Assembly: GCA_001586965.3 (NCBI GenBank)
Contig: LUCW03000833.1
Location: 1-50,000 of the forward strand
Direction of reading: 5' to 3'
From: Sphaeroforma sirkka
Taxonomy: Eukaryota > Opisthokonta > Ichthyosporea > Ichthyophonida
Length of the DNA: 50,000 bases
This document shows, in pieces, positions 11,302-23,157 of this stretch; positions within the stretch are counted from its first letter, which is position 1; each line of letters starts with the position of its first letter. Both the position numbers and the translations under genes were made by a program. The notes below the pieces were generated by a model that worked only from the letters and a program-made list of their open reading frames with translations, was not told the DNA's origin and made no database searches.

Positions 11302-12630
11302 TTGACTCGATCTCCAGATATTTCCCACGAATCAAATCCATCGGCCCCAACAAATGCAAGTAATGCCGCCGCCTCCGGACCAACGTCTCCCCAATATCGC
11401 CATCGACTGTATCACCTACGCAACAAATCTCGCGCGCGACTATTCCAAGCCGAAATCCGAGCGTATCAGAACCTACTACGGTTGTATCTCACTTTACATG
11501 GACCAGCGGAAGGGCTGCTACGGATTCTCGACCGCATCTGGCGCTATGCCACTAATCCACAAATCTTTGGAGGGTTCTATTATGACTTAAACAGACCCTG
11601 GGTTCAGCGGCTGCCAAACCACTCGTTCCGCCCACGTCTAACCGCCCAAAGCAATGCTCAAATGTTCAAAGATATTGCGTACCAACGACGGTCTCCGCGC
11701 CAACCCTGCATACCGGGTACCGATGACACAGGCGTTACCCTCGCTGGCTACTTTGAGGCCCTATTCAACTCTACAAACCCGTACGTGGTTCCACCGGATA
11801 CCGAACCCTCTCCTGATGTCACTTCCACCATACGCCCCGACGATGTAATGGAGGCAATACTACGCTATCCCAATAAGGGACCTGGCCCCGACGGAATCCA
11901 CATCCTTCTCCTGAAGGCCGCAGTGGAGCGCTCTACCGAACGCCGGACATTAGGACGCCCCGACGCCAATAGCCCACTGATTAGACTCCTTGCCGAAGCA
12001 TTCACTTAGCTACTGAAGGCAGGTACCTTCCCTGCAGCCCTGAACTTGACAGCGTACCCAAAGAAAGCCGATGCAGATATCACCTCCCCCGCCGACTTCC
12101 GCCCCATCACGCTTACGAAAATAGTCAGACGCATCTTTGAATAGTGCTTTCTTAATCTGTTTACAAGCCACCCCGGCTCTGCTACCCATGCTACCCAAGC
12201 TGGCTTCAAATCACGGTACTCTTGTCATACCGAAGCACTTGCCGCCATGGAATCTGAGACACAGTCAGAAGAGGAATGGAACGACGTCTGTCTGGACATA
12301 ACCAAGGCATATGACAAGGTCGCTCTCCCACGCCTATGGGTACTTCTGCGCCACGCTGGAATGCCCGAAAACTGGATCAACTGCCTCCGCGCGCTGTTTG
12401 GGAGGGTCCCTACCCGAGTGACATACCGCGGCACGCTCTCGTCTGTATTCCATAGAACGAATGGCATCCTACAAGGCTCAATCGTCGGCCCCCAGCTCTT
12501 TGTTATCTACATGGATTCCTTAGTTGTCACGCTAGCACAATTTCGTCTCAAGCTTCTCTGCTCTTATTTATTTGTTGACGACACACGGATCCAAGCCCCT
12601 CGATCGGTTTCGCTCCAGCTTCTTAGATGA
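11302..12630 (+). pseudogene. LINE ORF2 reverse transcriptase region
   Basis: Classical RT blocks appear in order: PNKGPGPDGIHILLLKAA (the block before motif A), SPADFRPITLTKIVRRIFE, DITKAYDKVALPRLW (motif A, catalytic Asp), GILQGSIVGPQLFVIYMDSL (motif B) and YLFVDDTRIQA (motif C, VDD). The frame is interrupted by TAG at 12007-12009 and TAG at 12142-12144, both at positions where Gln (CAG) would be a one-step change. After motif C the frame shifts near 12600. Confidence 0.9.
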
Positions 12631-14348
12631 CATTGATGCGTGGGGACGCAAATATGGCCTCGAACAGGGTGTCATTAAACCCCGAGTACGATCTACCGAC
12701 TTGCGACACGCGGCGCCAACCCTCCGTATAAATGGTGAGCTTATCACGCCGACGCTTGCAGACGCACCTTGGACCACACGTTACCTCCCCCTGAAGATGG
12801 CGCCCACACATGCCGAACCGACACACTCCAATATCTGGGGTTCCCACTCTCTCACGGAGTATCAGGAATCAGCCTCGCCAGACATATGGAATCCCTGGTT
12901 GCAGCATTGTCACTGGGTATCGCTTCTTTCCGCGCTTATGGTTTTCATGGCTTCAGCTGGCGACACCCCCGCAATCGACTGGTGATGTTCAGAACATTCA
13001 TCCTATCCACGGCTACATACGGGCTGAACATTATTGCCTGGGCTCCACCTATATGGAAGGATGCGTTGGACCCCCTGTATGAGCGCTTTAACTCAGCACT
13101 CATCCAAGCAGCAGCCATCATCACGGGCACTAAATACCCTCAGTTTCCCAAACATCAAACAAACTTACTTCACTTTTGCGGTCTCCTCCCGGCGCGACCA
13201 TTTGCGGACTACCTCCGAGGTTGCCTGGGAATACAGCTCGACTCAATGGCCAGCACAAAATCCACTTACCCCTCTGACGCAACCCGCCTGGGCCAACGAT
13301 AAACCATCACTGTGCTTCCCATACAGTATCTATGCTCACCTAAAAACTGTACACAAAAACACGGGCGGGTGTACACCCGACCATGTAGCCCTCCGCCAAC
13401 GCTGTGACGACATCAGGAAGAGCTCAACAAAACGTTGGTCCAACAAATATCGCGGCAATGGCCCGGCGCCAATACTACTACCAACTGGTTATGGGTAAAC
13501 CGCCAACCTCAAACCGAGACACAGCCAGACACGACAGCTTCAATCGCTGCTTCGAGTCTACACCAATCCGGCTCTGTGCTATGATTGTAACGAATACGTA
13601 CATGTTCCCATTGCTCGACTACCGCACCGACGGCTGTCTCTGCCCTGTCTGCCCCGGTAGCCACAAGTTCACTACCAGCCACTTTACCTGCATCCAACAA
13701 CTGATTCGACGCATCCTGGTAGGTCCAAAACTGCCGCCCATTGGCCCTGACCTCCTTCAGCAATTACAGGAGTGCAACGACTTCCACGGTATCTGTACCC
13801 TCTACGCACACCTTGGATCTTTTCTCCAGCATGCTGAAGAACCACCGTACCCTCTCCCGTCCCTGACACATCAACAGATGTTCCCCATACCCCGGCTAAT
13901 CACGCTGTTGAAGTACTACTTCCAAATTTCGGTTCAAACCAAATCATCGCGCTTGTTGGTTCCGCCTATGATACTTCCGATCCAGGCCAGCCAAAACATA
14001 CCAAATTCATCCGTGGTCTGGTGCGGCATTGGCTTAGCCCCATCCTCGCTCCTCGACCAGATTATGACGAATAATCTGGTCCTTCTCGGTATTTCATACT
14101 CTACACTAACCCATTCCGCGGCACTACACGACGCAGACCCGATCCGTACCACTGAGGTGAGTACTCTACTTAGTAGGTCAGCAAGCGAATATATGGAACA
14201 TTCGATAGTAACTGTGTTTTGTCAACACCGGCCCGAATTGACTCAGCGCATATCTTCCATTGCCGACTCACTTGGCCCAAGCTTCAAACGGGAATTTACT
14301 GACCACTTCTTCCCATCAATCTTTCCTGAACCACTACAGCGACTATGA
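12572..14348 (+). pseudogene. LINE ORF2 thumb and C-terminal region with Cys/His motif
   Basis: Homology continues through three frames: DDIDAWGRKYGLEQGVIKPR (motif D region), LQYLGFPLSHGVSG (motif E region), a thumb-like stretch with RTFILSTATYGLNIIAW, and finally an open frame from 13404 to 14348. That last frame carries CLCPVCPGSHKFTTSHFTC, the Cys-Cys-His-Cys cluster typical of LINE ORF2 C-termini. At least three frame changes are needed to read through. Confidence 0.8.
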
Positions 14349-14518
14349 GAGCCATACCATATGTTCATACATTGTAACATACATACTTGTCATTTTTGAA
14401 ATAAATAATATTATCCCTATTGGTGGGAGCGCCTCGAAAGTTAGTGTTATTTTGGTGAGCATCAGCATATCGGTGCGCTGTTGATTGATACCCACCATTA
14501 TCACACCATTTTCTTCTT

Positions 14519-14912
14519 TTGTTGTGCTCCCACAATTTTTATCCCTTTCTTATGCTCATATCCTCTTCCTTCTCTTGTTATACTCTACACACTTTCTTCC
14601 TCTATGATGCTCACGTACTTTTCTCCCTTCGTTATGCACCCACACTTTTTCTGCCTTTGGTATGCTCATCTCGTTTTTCTCCCTTTAGTATGCTCACATC
14701 CTTTGTCTTTCTTTGATATGCTCCCATACGTTTTATCCCTTTGTTATCGTCTCATACCTTTTCTTTATTTATTATGCTGTCATACCTTTTCTTTGTTTTA
14801 TTATACTCTCAGACCTTTTCTTCCATTGTTATACTCCAATACTTGTTCTTGCTTTGTTATGCTCATATCCTTTTTCGTGCTTTGTTGTGCTCATATCCTT
14901 TTTCTTCCCTGT
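14519..14912. repeat. 28-bp C/T-rich minisatellite, about 14 units
   Basis: Degenerate units of about 28 bp (for example TTATGCTCATATCCTTTTTC) run head to tail on the plus strand. All three plus-strand frames stay open across it, producing artificial Leu/Phe/Ser-rich ORFs. It starts about 170 bases after the LINE ORF2 stop. Confidence 0.9.
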
Positions 14913-15040
14913 CATACCCTTTTGTAGGAGTAGAGTCTGGATCATTGACAGCCAATCAGCTTGCATCGGCCACAATCTTCTTTTCAGATGATGTATAATT
15001 TATCACAGAATTAGAACGCGTTGCAAACGTCTAGTCTGCT

Positions 15041-15268
15041 CCCACTCACTCTGCATCAATTATAAACGATTTTTCTAGACACATGGCCAAAAAGTATCCG
15101 ATCAGCGATCTGAAAGCGACAACACCTCTGGATGCTATGTTATACACCTTCGATGAATGGGTTGCAAATGGATAGAGGCTCACAGTTTACAGCAAACGTA
15201 ACGAGACGCATGCTTGCGTATCTGGGATACTACTCGAGGTACGCGCCTACGTGAATAAAATAAAGCCC
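15041..15268 (+). pseudogene. Ty3/gypsy integrase core remnant
   Basis: Frame one reads IINDFSRHMAKKYPISDL then DAMLYTFDEWVANG and a stop. The adjacent frame continues MDRGSQFTANVTRRMLAYLG. Together they match the D,D-35-E core of Ty3/gypsy integrase: the (V/I)DxFSR block, the W-V/I helix and the second catalytic Asp in DRGSQF. The residues expected between G and DRG are missing, so a small deletion caused the frame change. This is a short relic, distinct in strand and position from the RNase H fragment at 5.7-6.5 kb. Confidence 0.65.
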
Positions 15269-15407
15269 GATTTAGATTGGATAGTTTCATGATATCACAG
15301 GTAAATCTCTTAACTGAAGTCTTACGAATATTGTCTGGATGTGATTGAAGAAATTTACATCTTTATCTTTCCTATAAATATTCGACGTACCCATAGTACA
15401 CACTTGC

Positions 15408-15725
15408 TTAAAATTTCTTCGGATGTCCAGAATTTGAGCACGCGACAAGTGTATAGTAGACTTCAATAGGAAACGTGGTACTATTGTCCACTGGATGGAT
15501 CGTGGCTGATCCCAATATATTCAGTCGAGAGTCCGTCGAATATAATCGGATCACTTTATCTCTTTGCTCTTTCCACACCTTCAGCTGCATCACGGTAGCT
15601 TTCGCCTTTTCCAAATTGGTATACATATATGAGAAGGGCGTAAAACTCGATGTGTTGCCTCGAACCAAATATTCACGAATAGGTTCACTGTAACTAAACT
15701 CCTTTAAAGTGAACAAACTCGCCAA
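15408..15725 (-). pseudogene. unidentified ORF within a diverged tandem duplication
   Basis: I do not recognise this 105-codon minus-strand frame. Part of it (SFTPFSYMYTNLEKAKATV, MQLKVWKEQRDK) is matched by a degraded copy at 15.83-16.1 kb that still reads SFTPS...KLEKATATVTQLNV but with stops. The shared frame suggests a once-coding sequence, perhaps from a mobile element. Confidence 0.35.
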
Positions 15726-16100
15726 ACTATTGGTATCGATAAGCTCCCACCTATCCTTTCGGTCCGATCGGTACGTAGTTGGACTTGCCTATATCCTTGG
15801 TATATCTGATGAAGGGTGCCTCGAAGATAGTCTAACTATCATATCTCAGTTTTGCTTTCTCTACACATTTAGTTGCGTCACGGTAGCTGTCGCCTTTTCC
15901 AACTTTTTATACCTGCAAAATGACGGCGTAAAACTTTAATATGCTATTTCAAACCAAATATTCTCGCGGCGATTTGATATGAATATGATCTGACCGACCT
16001 CCTTTAAAACAAGCAAATATGCCAAACTACTTTTATCGATAGGCTCGTGACTGTCATTTCGGTTCGGTCGTCACGTAGTCTATATTATTGTATCCTTGAC
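15535..16100. repeat. about 270-bp diverged tandem duplication
   Basis: Copy A (about 15535-15800) and copy B (about 15833-16100) share blocks such as CATCACGGTAGCTTTCGCCTTTTCCAA versus CGTCACGGTAGCTGTCGCCTTTTCCAA, and TATCGATA[AG]GCTC followed by TTTCGGT. They differ by many substitutions and small indels. Confidence 0.7.
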
Positions 16101-16160
16101 GACCTTCTTTGTCTTCTCGATCTGGATAACTCGCAGTGCAATACATATCTTAGGCTGGTA

Positions 16161-16560
16161 ATACCCTGCATCGATAGACAGGGATTAGTCGTGTCATGTA
16201 TACCAGTACCCAATATCGTAGTAGCATCACATTCTGTGCGGTTCATATGAGCCGTAAAGTTCGCAATACTTACTTCTCCAGTCGGAAGCTAAGATTGGAG
16301 AAGTCATGATTGTTACTGGTTATATAACCAATCCTTATCGTTCTCACTTGATACTGAGCCCAACGAAATTACAAAAGGAGATATATTATGTTGTTGCTGA
16401 GGAGTATACGGCTGCTGGAGAGCAGGTTGCGGTCACGAAATTAGTTCCTATATCGCAAAGAGACTGGTAATATATTGCCATCGATAGACACAGATTAGTA
16501 TTGTCATGTGCAACAGTACCCAATACTGTAATAGATCACATTCTGTGCGGCCCATATGAG
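16161..16560. repeat. diverged direct repeat pair
   Basis: Segments at about 16161-16250 and 16471-16560 share CATCGATAGACA, GGATTAGT/AGATTAGT, CAGTACCCAATA and ATCACATTCTGTGCGG, each about 90 bases. The sequence between them is unrelated. Confidence 0.7.
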
Positions 16561-16624
16561 CATAGTTTCTATATCGCAAAGTCCTTGTTTACCCGACTCA
16601 CCGGTTCTTACTTAGAAATATCTT

Positions 16625-16706
16625 AGCAGTCATAACCAAATGCATGCAATAAAACATATCATTTCCGTCAGCCATAACCAAATGCATGCAATAAAAATAT
16701 ATCATC
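16625..16706. repeat. short direct repeat
   Basis: The phrase CATAACCAAATGCATGCAAT occurs twice about 40 bases apart. Confidence 0.7.
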
Positions 16707-18969
16707 TCCTTCATATCACAATATTTGATACACGCTATACTTCATCGAAATAATATCTATATGTCGGCACAATATTGATACCTGACAATGTCTTTGAATC
16801 CTGGGTTGTCGATGAATCGACATATTAAAACGTATCAGCACTAATTTGAACGATCACGTTGACATCATCGCACGACGTCAATTGGCACACCCAGGACCTT
16901 AGGAGTTCACAGTAGTCGACGATACAATATATACGACAAGGTCATGAGCAAGCCCGCGTTATAAGCGAAGAACAAGGACTGTTACGGTGTTTGGTAAGTT
17001 AATAGTTCAAAGAAGTAAATTGCAGTCATACACGGTTACTTAGCTAGTATGTGAAAGTACAGCGTTGTAGATTCCATATCGAGTTACATTTGCTCACAAT
17101 ATGGGAGTGAAAGGATCATTTAGACCATCCCTCCTGGAATTACTTCCATACCATAGAAAACTACCTCAGAAAAGACAAACATACCTGGCGTTTCGGCGTG
17201 CGGAACTGATGGATATTTTGCAAAAAAAAAAAAATTGTACCATGGGAGTGCCATGATTTCACCAATAATGCATCTACCAGTTGGACTCGCTGATACTGTC
17301 TGCCGGTATTTGCTAACCCTGATAGGTGTCTCATAAGCAATCCTCCGGGATAACTTCAATTGACAACGGTACAATAGAAAAATAGCTCAATATAGAATTC
17401 ATTTTAAACATGCTAGTGAATAAAGATCGTCCCATATACAGATATAATCGCTTTATTTATCAATAAATCGTAGTTGATATATGTCACACGTCAGCGCATA
17501 CAATCATGGCTACTGATACCAAGATAATCGATTGCGGAGATTATCAAACAAAAATCATGCTGATATGGAATATGATAAGAATTAACATCTGAAGCACCCT
17601 TTATTCAGCCAACACAATGTGGTAAAAGTCCCCTTAAACCACTATCAGTGTGGAGTTAGAATTAGTTTACAATTAATTCACACGAGGTGAATTATTTGTA
17701 GACCACGTAGACAATCAAATATAAGAATAAATACACCGCACTGAGCCTCAGGGAGACTCAGTAGGTTTTAGTATCGTATTTTGATGTGTTTACTACAACA
17801 ATGCATAAATGTATAATATACCTAAATAGATAGCGCATGGATATCGCAAACAATTCCTCTAGGTTGCGACTTAACGACTCAATACATCAAATCATCCGTC
17901 CAAGTTGAAATATACCTTGCCGGTTTGTAGTCTTAAATGGCAGTCCAGACATTGGGTACTAAAGTAATTCAATGTCATCGAAGGATGCCACGACCAGTAA
18001 CGCCGGAATCATTAGGTTCCCGTTCACAATCAATTGTGGTGATGACGTACATATACCCTTTAACTCAGTGACGAGACTAAAGGTTAGCAAGTACTATACA
18101 CAATGAACAATGTATTGTAGGGTAGCAAACGCACGAATATCATCACAGAAATGCATTAAAGACACAACAAAAACAATGAAAATATTTTTAGCATTACAAA
18201 CACTAATCATGATTTGTGTGCAACTTCATGGAAACATGGGAGCTTAAAAGCGCAACGTGTATAAGGTGTAGAACATATATACGGAATGGGCATAGATCGT
18301 ATATGTTATATGGAAGTTCAAAGCGTTAATTGCACTGATATATACAAAACCTAATTCAACGGCTTTATATTGAAATTTTCTGGCACGGCAAAATCGTTAC
18401 GGTGAAGATTTGTAATGGATAGCTGCTCGATGAGCCATAACGATTAATCTGTACAAGATTGATTTTTATTACTGAATTCCTAGATGCGCATATTGAACAG
18501 CAATTGATTAGAAGTTTCTTGCGCAAACGATAACTACGCCCCCGGCATATGTTATTATCGGTGGTAATCTTAGCGTCAGGCTTCAAGTTTATATTCGCCT
18601 ATAGATTAATGAATATACGTGTGATCATTAACGAAAGTGATAAAACGCGGCTGAGAAGCCGCAGGGACCGAAAGCATATAATCATAGGGGTAATTTACTT
18701 GTTTGTATTCAGACATTCGGGCCTATTGATTATCTTGTATACGGTCTCAAATGGGCAAAACCCATTCCAGTCGGAAAAAAGGCGTCACCGACGGTTTTTG
18801 GCGACGGACAAAAAATCGGTGATATTGTTGACAGGGACTTGGAAAAGCTTTTTTAAATACGCTATCAGTAATAAAGTGATGATATACAAATATAAAGGTG
18901 GCAAACAAATTTCCCACATCACAGTGTTGTATACTGATATAGATCGATACAGATCAAAAATGGTATATA
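16707..18969. other. AT-rich sequence, no supported gene
   Basis: The 84-codon minus ORF at 17120-17374 and the 147-codon plus ORF at 18549-18992 have no recognisable motifs. The latter runs into tRNA-Pro copy 2, so it is probably chance. Confidence 0.4.
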
Positions 18970-19041
18970 CCGGAATTGGTCTAGTGGTATGATTGACCCT
19001 TAGGGTGGGTCAGGCCCCACGTTCGATTCGTGGATTCCGCC
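18970..19041 (+). tRNA. tRNA-Pro (AGG), copy 2
   Basis: The 72-nt body is identical to copy 1, including C1 opposite C72. A TTTTT tract follows at about 19048. The flanks are unrelated to copy 1, except that a TTTTAGGG-type doublet lies 36 bases downstream (about 19077-19092). Confidence 0.9.
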
Positions 19042-19439
19042 TTTGAATTTTTAGGCAAGAAAACTATAGTTGTTGGGTTTTAGGGTTTTAGAGCACATAT
19101 TTAAAAACATTTATTACTTCCAATGATGCATATTCGGTGATAAACTTGCACTTTATGGATATTTATTAATACGGTATCGCTCTGGCATATACTTCATAAA
19201 GATAGGAAAAAAATCATGCGTGAGTTATTAATACGTATTGGAACTCAAGCTTATCAAAGTTATAGAATTGCCGCTAATTAAAAATAAATTATTCTATCTT
19301 TTGTAGTGGTTCGTATTGATCTAAAATATTATCAATTCTAATATAACTGCCGAGAATTTTTATTTTATTTGATATGCTCCCACAAATCAGTATAAAATTG
19401 ATACTTTATAAATATATAATTATAAGGTCAGCATCCGTA

Positions 19440-19511
19440 TCCGATGAAGCTAACCGGTGCAGCGCTTCACTAGTAATGAAGAGATACCCAGTTCGACTCT
19501 GGGCATTGGCT
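19440..19511 (+). tRNA. probable tRNA-Thr (AGU), copy 2
   Basis: Identical over its full 72 nt to the copy at 5113-5184, with the same T1-C72 mismatch and A8, followed by TTTT. It lies about 400 bases after tRNA-Pro copy 2, repeating the Pro-then-Thr order seen at 4.3-5.2 kb. Confidence 0.75.
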
Positions 19512-19941
19512 TTTACTTGTTCTCAATATTATTATTATTTCGAGTTGCACGTTAAATATTATTGGGAGACGGAAGAAAAAAACAAAAAAATAAATAAATC
19601 AAAGTATTGCCTCACTGAATGCAACAGTAATACAAGGGATCGGCGATGTCGGGGAATATTTTCCACCCCTCACTATTTTTCAGATAGTCTGCGATCCTTA
19701 TCATGGTCCATTAACCCTAAAACGCCTGGTGGATTACATTCTATCGATTAGTGATTGTATGAGAATTGACTTCAGCACTTGTTCCTTCAAAGCCGGTGTC
19801 TCATGGTGAATATTTCCGATTTTAACTAATGCGACTACTAATATTCCTATTGTACCTCAATCCTCAGTCTCTGGACATGTAAACCGAAGTGATGTAGCCC
19901 AGACGACCATATTCATACTTTCAAATTAACGACAAAAACTA

Positions 19942-20013
19942 GGCGGAATCCACGAATCGAACGTGGGGCCTGACCCACCCTAAGGGTCAATCATACCACT
20001 AGACCAATTCCGC
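19942..20013 (-). tRNA. tRNA-Pro (AGG), copy 3, inverted
   Basis: The same 72-nt tRNA on the minus strand, but with G1, giving a full seven-pair acceptor stem (GCGGAAT/ATTCCGC) and discriminator C. A TTTTT terminator follows four bases later. With copy 2 it forms a 900-bp inverted repeat around the tRNA-Thr gene. Confidence 0.92.
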
Positions 20014-21463
20014 TAATGGTGGTTTTATATTCTTATTGATATATAATACTATAACATTTCACTTCCCACGCACAACTATTTTTTGGTTTAGCACATGACA
20101 GTTAACAGGTATATATTAATTGCATTCGAAAATGTCAGATCACTCATAAAAGACATTGAAGCTTATAAACTAAAATTGTTATTGGTATTGGCATGCACCG
20201 GAGACGACACACGAATACGTGGTCGCTCTTAGTCGCAGATGGTTTAGTTATATAATCATAGACCATCGAATAATGGATACAACCACTTATTGAGTAGCTG
20301 CCCATTTGCACCTAGCTTTGATCGCGAGCGTCACAGGTTGGTTTCTTACACTTTGAAGGATGAAAAAAAAAGAGGACGTACTGAACCTTCCCATATCTCA
20401 AAAAAATTCTCACCAACCCAAAATTTCTATAAGGTTACTTCCAAACATGTGTCCAAAATGATGCATCCAGATTGTCATAAAAGAATACATAATGCAAGGC
20501 GGTTTGTACGTGGCACCACCATTCATCTGACACTCGGTGTACAGATTTGAAAGTCTGCAACTACACTGACTGATCCACCTTGAACCATTTCAAAGGAAAA
20601 TAGAATAAGTATTAGTCTCAAATATATGTAGAGGTACATAGGCGGTGGATATCTATCCGTCTCAATCTAGAAATGGTATTCAGTATAAGTTGAGGTACGG
20701 GGACCTACTATAGCCGCACAATCGCTGTACCCACTATGTAGCCCGATTCGTCCAAATATTTGACCAAAAGGTTGATATTGTACATTTTTCACACATGGTA
20801 GTGAATTTCATGTTTATTTGGATGAGATGTTTAAAAATTTCGGGATCTTCTGCCCCACCTGTCCTCGCCGAATATTTATGGTTTATGGGTTTAGGTATGC
20901 TTTAGTACGTTTCCAGATTCACCCATGACTTCGATATGAATATCTCTGCTGCGCCTCTGAGATAGAATCCATCAATTTTACACCCTAATTTGACATTTTG
21001 CGAAGACTAAGACAGAAAAAGAAAACCATTTGAAAACAACATTGGGAAAAAGAATATGTATATTTGATGCGATCGTTGCAGTATGCTAATTGTCAGAAAT
21101 ACATGCTAAAATACCATAACCAAAACTTGTACCGAGTCAAGATTATAGTTTGAAAGCGAATGGCGAATATAAAGTGGTTTTAAAGTATTTTAAAACATCG
21201 TGCTTCTACAGCCCTGCTATAGACAAACATGCAGGCATGATGGCATTTAACCTTATGGTAGTGAGAGGTGAGATGTACATATAGCATACACTATAGCACT
21301 CGAATACATGCATGAATATCTGCTATGTAATACCCGGCAACCCTATGACACTATGACAATTAACAGTGTGTTTAATGGTCTGCCGTCGCTTTCTACTTCT
21401 CAAAGAACTGTGTGTGTGCTTAATTGAGTGTGCGCAGGGGTTGGGACTTTTACTGCGTGGAAA
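20014..21463. other. AT-rich sequence, no supported gene
   Basis: The 86-codon ORF at 20290-20550 is rich in Lys/His/Ser and has no motif that I recognise. Confidence 0.4.
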
Positions 21464-21545
21464 TTAGAGCGTTTGAAACTGGTGTTTGCTTGGATATTGC
21501 AGCATTAGAGCGTTTAAAACTGGTGTTTGCTTGGATATTGCAGCA
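21464..21545. repeat. 41-bp perfect-like tandem duplication
   Basis: Two units beginning TTAGAGCGTTT start at 21464 and 21505 and differ by one base. Confidence 0.9.
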
Positions 21546-21687
21546 TGGAATAATGGAATAGGATCACGATCTAGTGTGCTAAAATAATGTCGTTATAATG
21601 CTGTACAAGTTCTATTAGGCGGAGTGAAAAGACTACACTGAGTGAGCTTATAAGGTTCTGTATTTAAAGAGGACCATGATATTTAAA

Positions 21688-22005
21688 TTAGAAAGTCTGA
21701 GATCCTACAAACTTGTTTGATGTCTCGATGGCATAATTACAAGCGAAGTTTAATATATAGTCATTTTCTATTAGGAATCTACAATGTACTGTGCGCATCC
21801 CGAAGCTCTGGACTCTTGCCGCATTGGAGGTAGTAACGGAATTGTGCGAAGTCGATGATAAAGCCACGTATTCTTGGGACACAGGAGGTATGCGAGGCAT
21901 GCACCTTGAGTCTCCTGCGATTCTAGCTCTAATCGTGTTTCTATCGGGTTCGTCTTCGCTAATGTCATTCCGTTTTGAATTTCTTGTATTCGAATCGATT
22001 GCCAT
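21688..22005 (-). CDS. unidentified ORF with a degraded second copy nearby
   Basis: I do not recognise this 105-codon frame. The part reading VQSFGMRTVHCRFLIEND is matched by a diverged copy at 22.87-23.01 kb (SCFGVRTVLCTFLI) in which the frame is broken. Conservation of the frame over the matching part hints at former coding, possibly a mobile-element fragment. Confidence 0.3.
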   Translation of the reverse strand: MAIDSNTRNSKRNDISEDEPDRNTIRARIAGDSRCMPRIPPVSQEYVALSSTSHNSVTTSNAARVQSFGMRTVHCRFLIENDYILNFACNYAIETSNKFVGSQTF

Positions 22006-23012
22006 AGGTATATAGTAATAGGTTTGATGTTGTTTGGATCACTTTTATTAAAAAATAAGCTACGGTTGGTGGGCTGGTCTGTTTTATTGTTGCTTAGCTC
22101 GCTAATTATTTTTATTAGCAGGTTTTGTTGCTTGTGCTGGAGCTTTATCTCTTGTGGTGAGTGTTTGTGTCATTGTGCACATTGTAGTAGCGGTTGTGCA
22201 ATTATGAATAGTGTGTTGGAGCTTTATCTCTTGTGGTGAGTGTTTGTATCATTGTGCACATTGTAGTAGCGGTTGTGCAATTATGAATAGTGCTATTGGT
22301 TGTGATATTAGTCGGATTAGAGCTAGATAGAGCTTGTAATTTTGGTGGGGTTTCCAGTACTCTATTGAGCAGGTAGGTTAATACTCTAGAATATTCACGT
22401 GTTAAGGTTCTCGCATGTGTATTTTCCGAGCAGTTGCGAGCACCTTCCATTGCGATTGGATTTGGGACATTAGTAGGGTCTACAACTTTGTTGTTAATGC
22501 GGCAGCCACGAGCTAGCAGGGTCTGGTTTGATTTACTCGCGAAGCGTGTAGGGAACACAAGTTCAACTACACTACGATATTTGTAAGTATAAAGCATGTA
22601 GTATTGAGATATATTTTAACATATGAAAGTTCCAGAGTCATTGCGAGAGATACTTCCACTTCAGCTGAAACACACCCACACTAGACGAGGGTACGCTCCC
22701 TACAAATAGGCACCTCTCAAAATGACTAAGCCCTAAACTACTCTATACCCTAATTAAATCGGCAAGAAATCCCAAACTCCACTTAACCCTAATCCGAAAA
22801 ATATCACAACCACTAGCACTACTGACAATTGCACAAACACATGCATTAGACGATGGTACGTTCCTTACAAACAAGTTCTGTATGTAGGATGGCCTATTTA
22901 CAAGCGGAATTTATTAAGTATTCTTATATATTAGGAATGTGCAAAGTACTGTGCGCACCCCGAAACATGAACTCTTGTCGTATTGGAGGTATAAACGAGA
23001 ACTGTACGGAGT
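21708..23012. repeat. diverged direct duplication (two 150-bp arms)
   Basis: Arms at about 21708-21862 and 22870-23012 align through TAGGAAT, GTACTGTGCGCA, CCCCGAA/TCCCGAA, ATTGGAGGTA and GTCGATGATA. Two shorter related phrases (ACTAGACGAGGGTACGCTCC and ATTAGACGATGGTACGTTCC) sit at about 22683 and 22845. Confidence 0.7.
22139..22293. repeat. 79-bp tandem duplication
   Basis: Two units beginning GGAGCTTTATCTCTTGTGG start at 22139 and 22218 and are almost identical, which suggests a recent event. Confidence 0.9.
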
Positions 23013-23157
23013 CGATGATACTAAGCATACCTATTTATTTGTCACTTATTGTCTTACAATCGACAGATACGGAAAGCTCGCAGTGGTATAGTACTTAACA
23101 AATGCACGGTGTGCATCCGCTAGTTATGTAGTCTGACGTTTGTCCACTTCTAGCATA

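Larger units (their letters stand above)
9650..14480 (+). mobile_element. decayed LINE (non-LTR retrotransposon) with APE endonuclease
   Basis: This stretch holds a nearly complete two-ORF LINE on the plus strand: a Pro/Ser-rich ORF1, then ORF2 with an apurinic-type endonuclease, reverse transcriptase and a C-terminal Cys/His motif. GC content and codon use are clearly higher than in the AT-rich flanks. The copy is dead: it has an in-frame stop in ORF1, stops inside the endonuclease and RT regions and several frame changes in ORF2. Exact ends and target-site duplications could not be fixed. A C/T-rich 28-bp minisatellite follows directly and may belong to the 3' tail. Confidence 0.9.

Noticed and set aside
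14481..14998. overlapping Leu/Phe/Cys-rich ORFs resembling membrane proteins
   Set aside because: All plus frames of the 28-bp minisatellite are open; the hydrophobic look comes from the pyrimidine-rich repeat.
18549..18992. 147-codon ORF before tRNA-Pro copy 2
   Set aside because: It runs into the tRNA gene and shows no motif.
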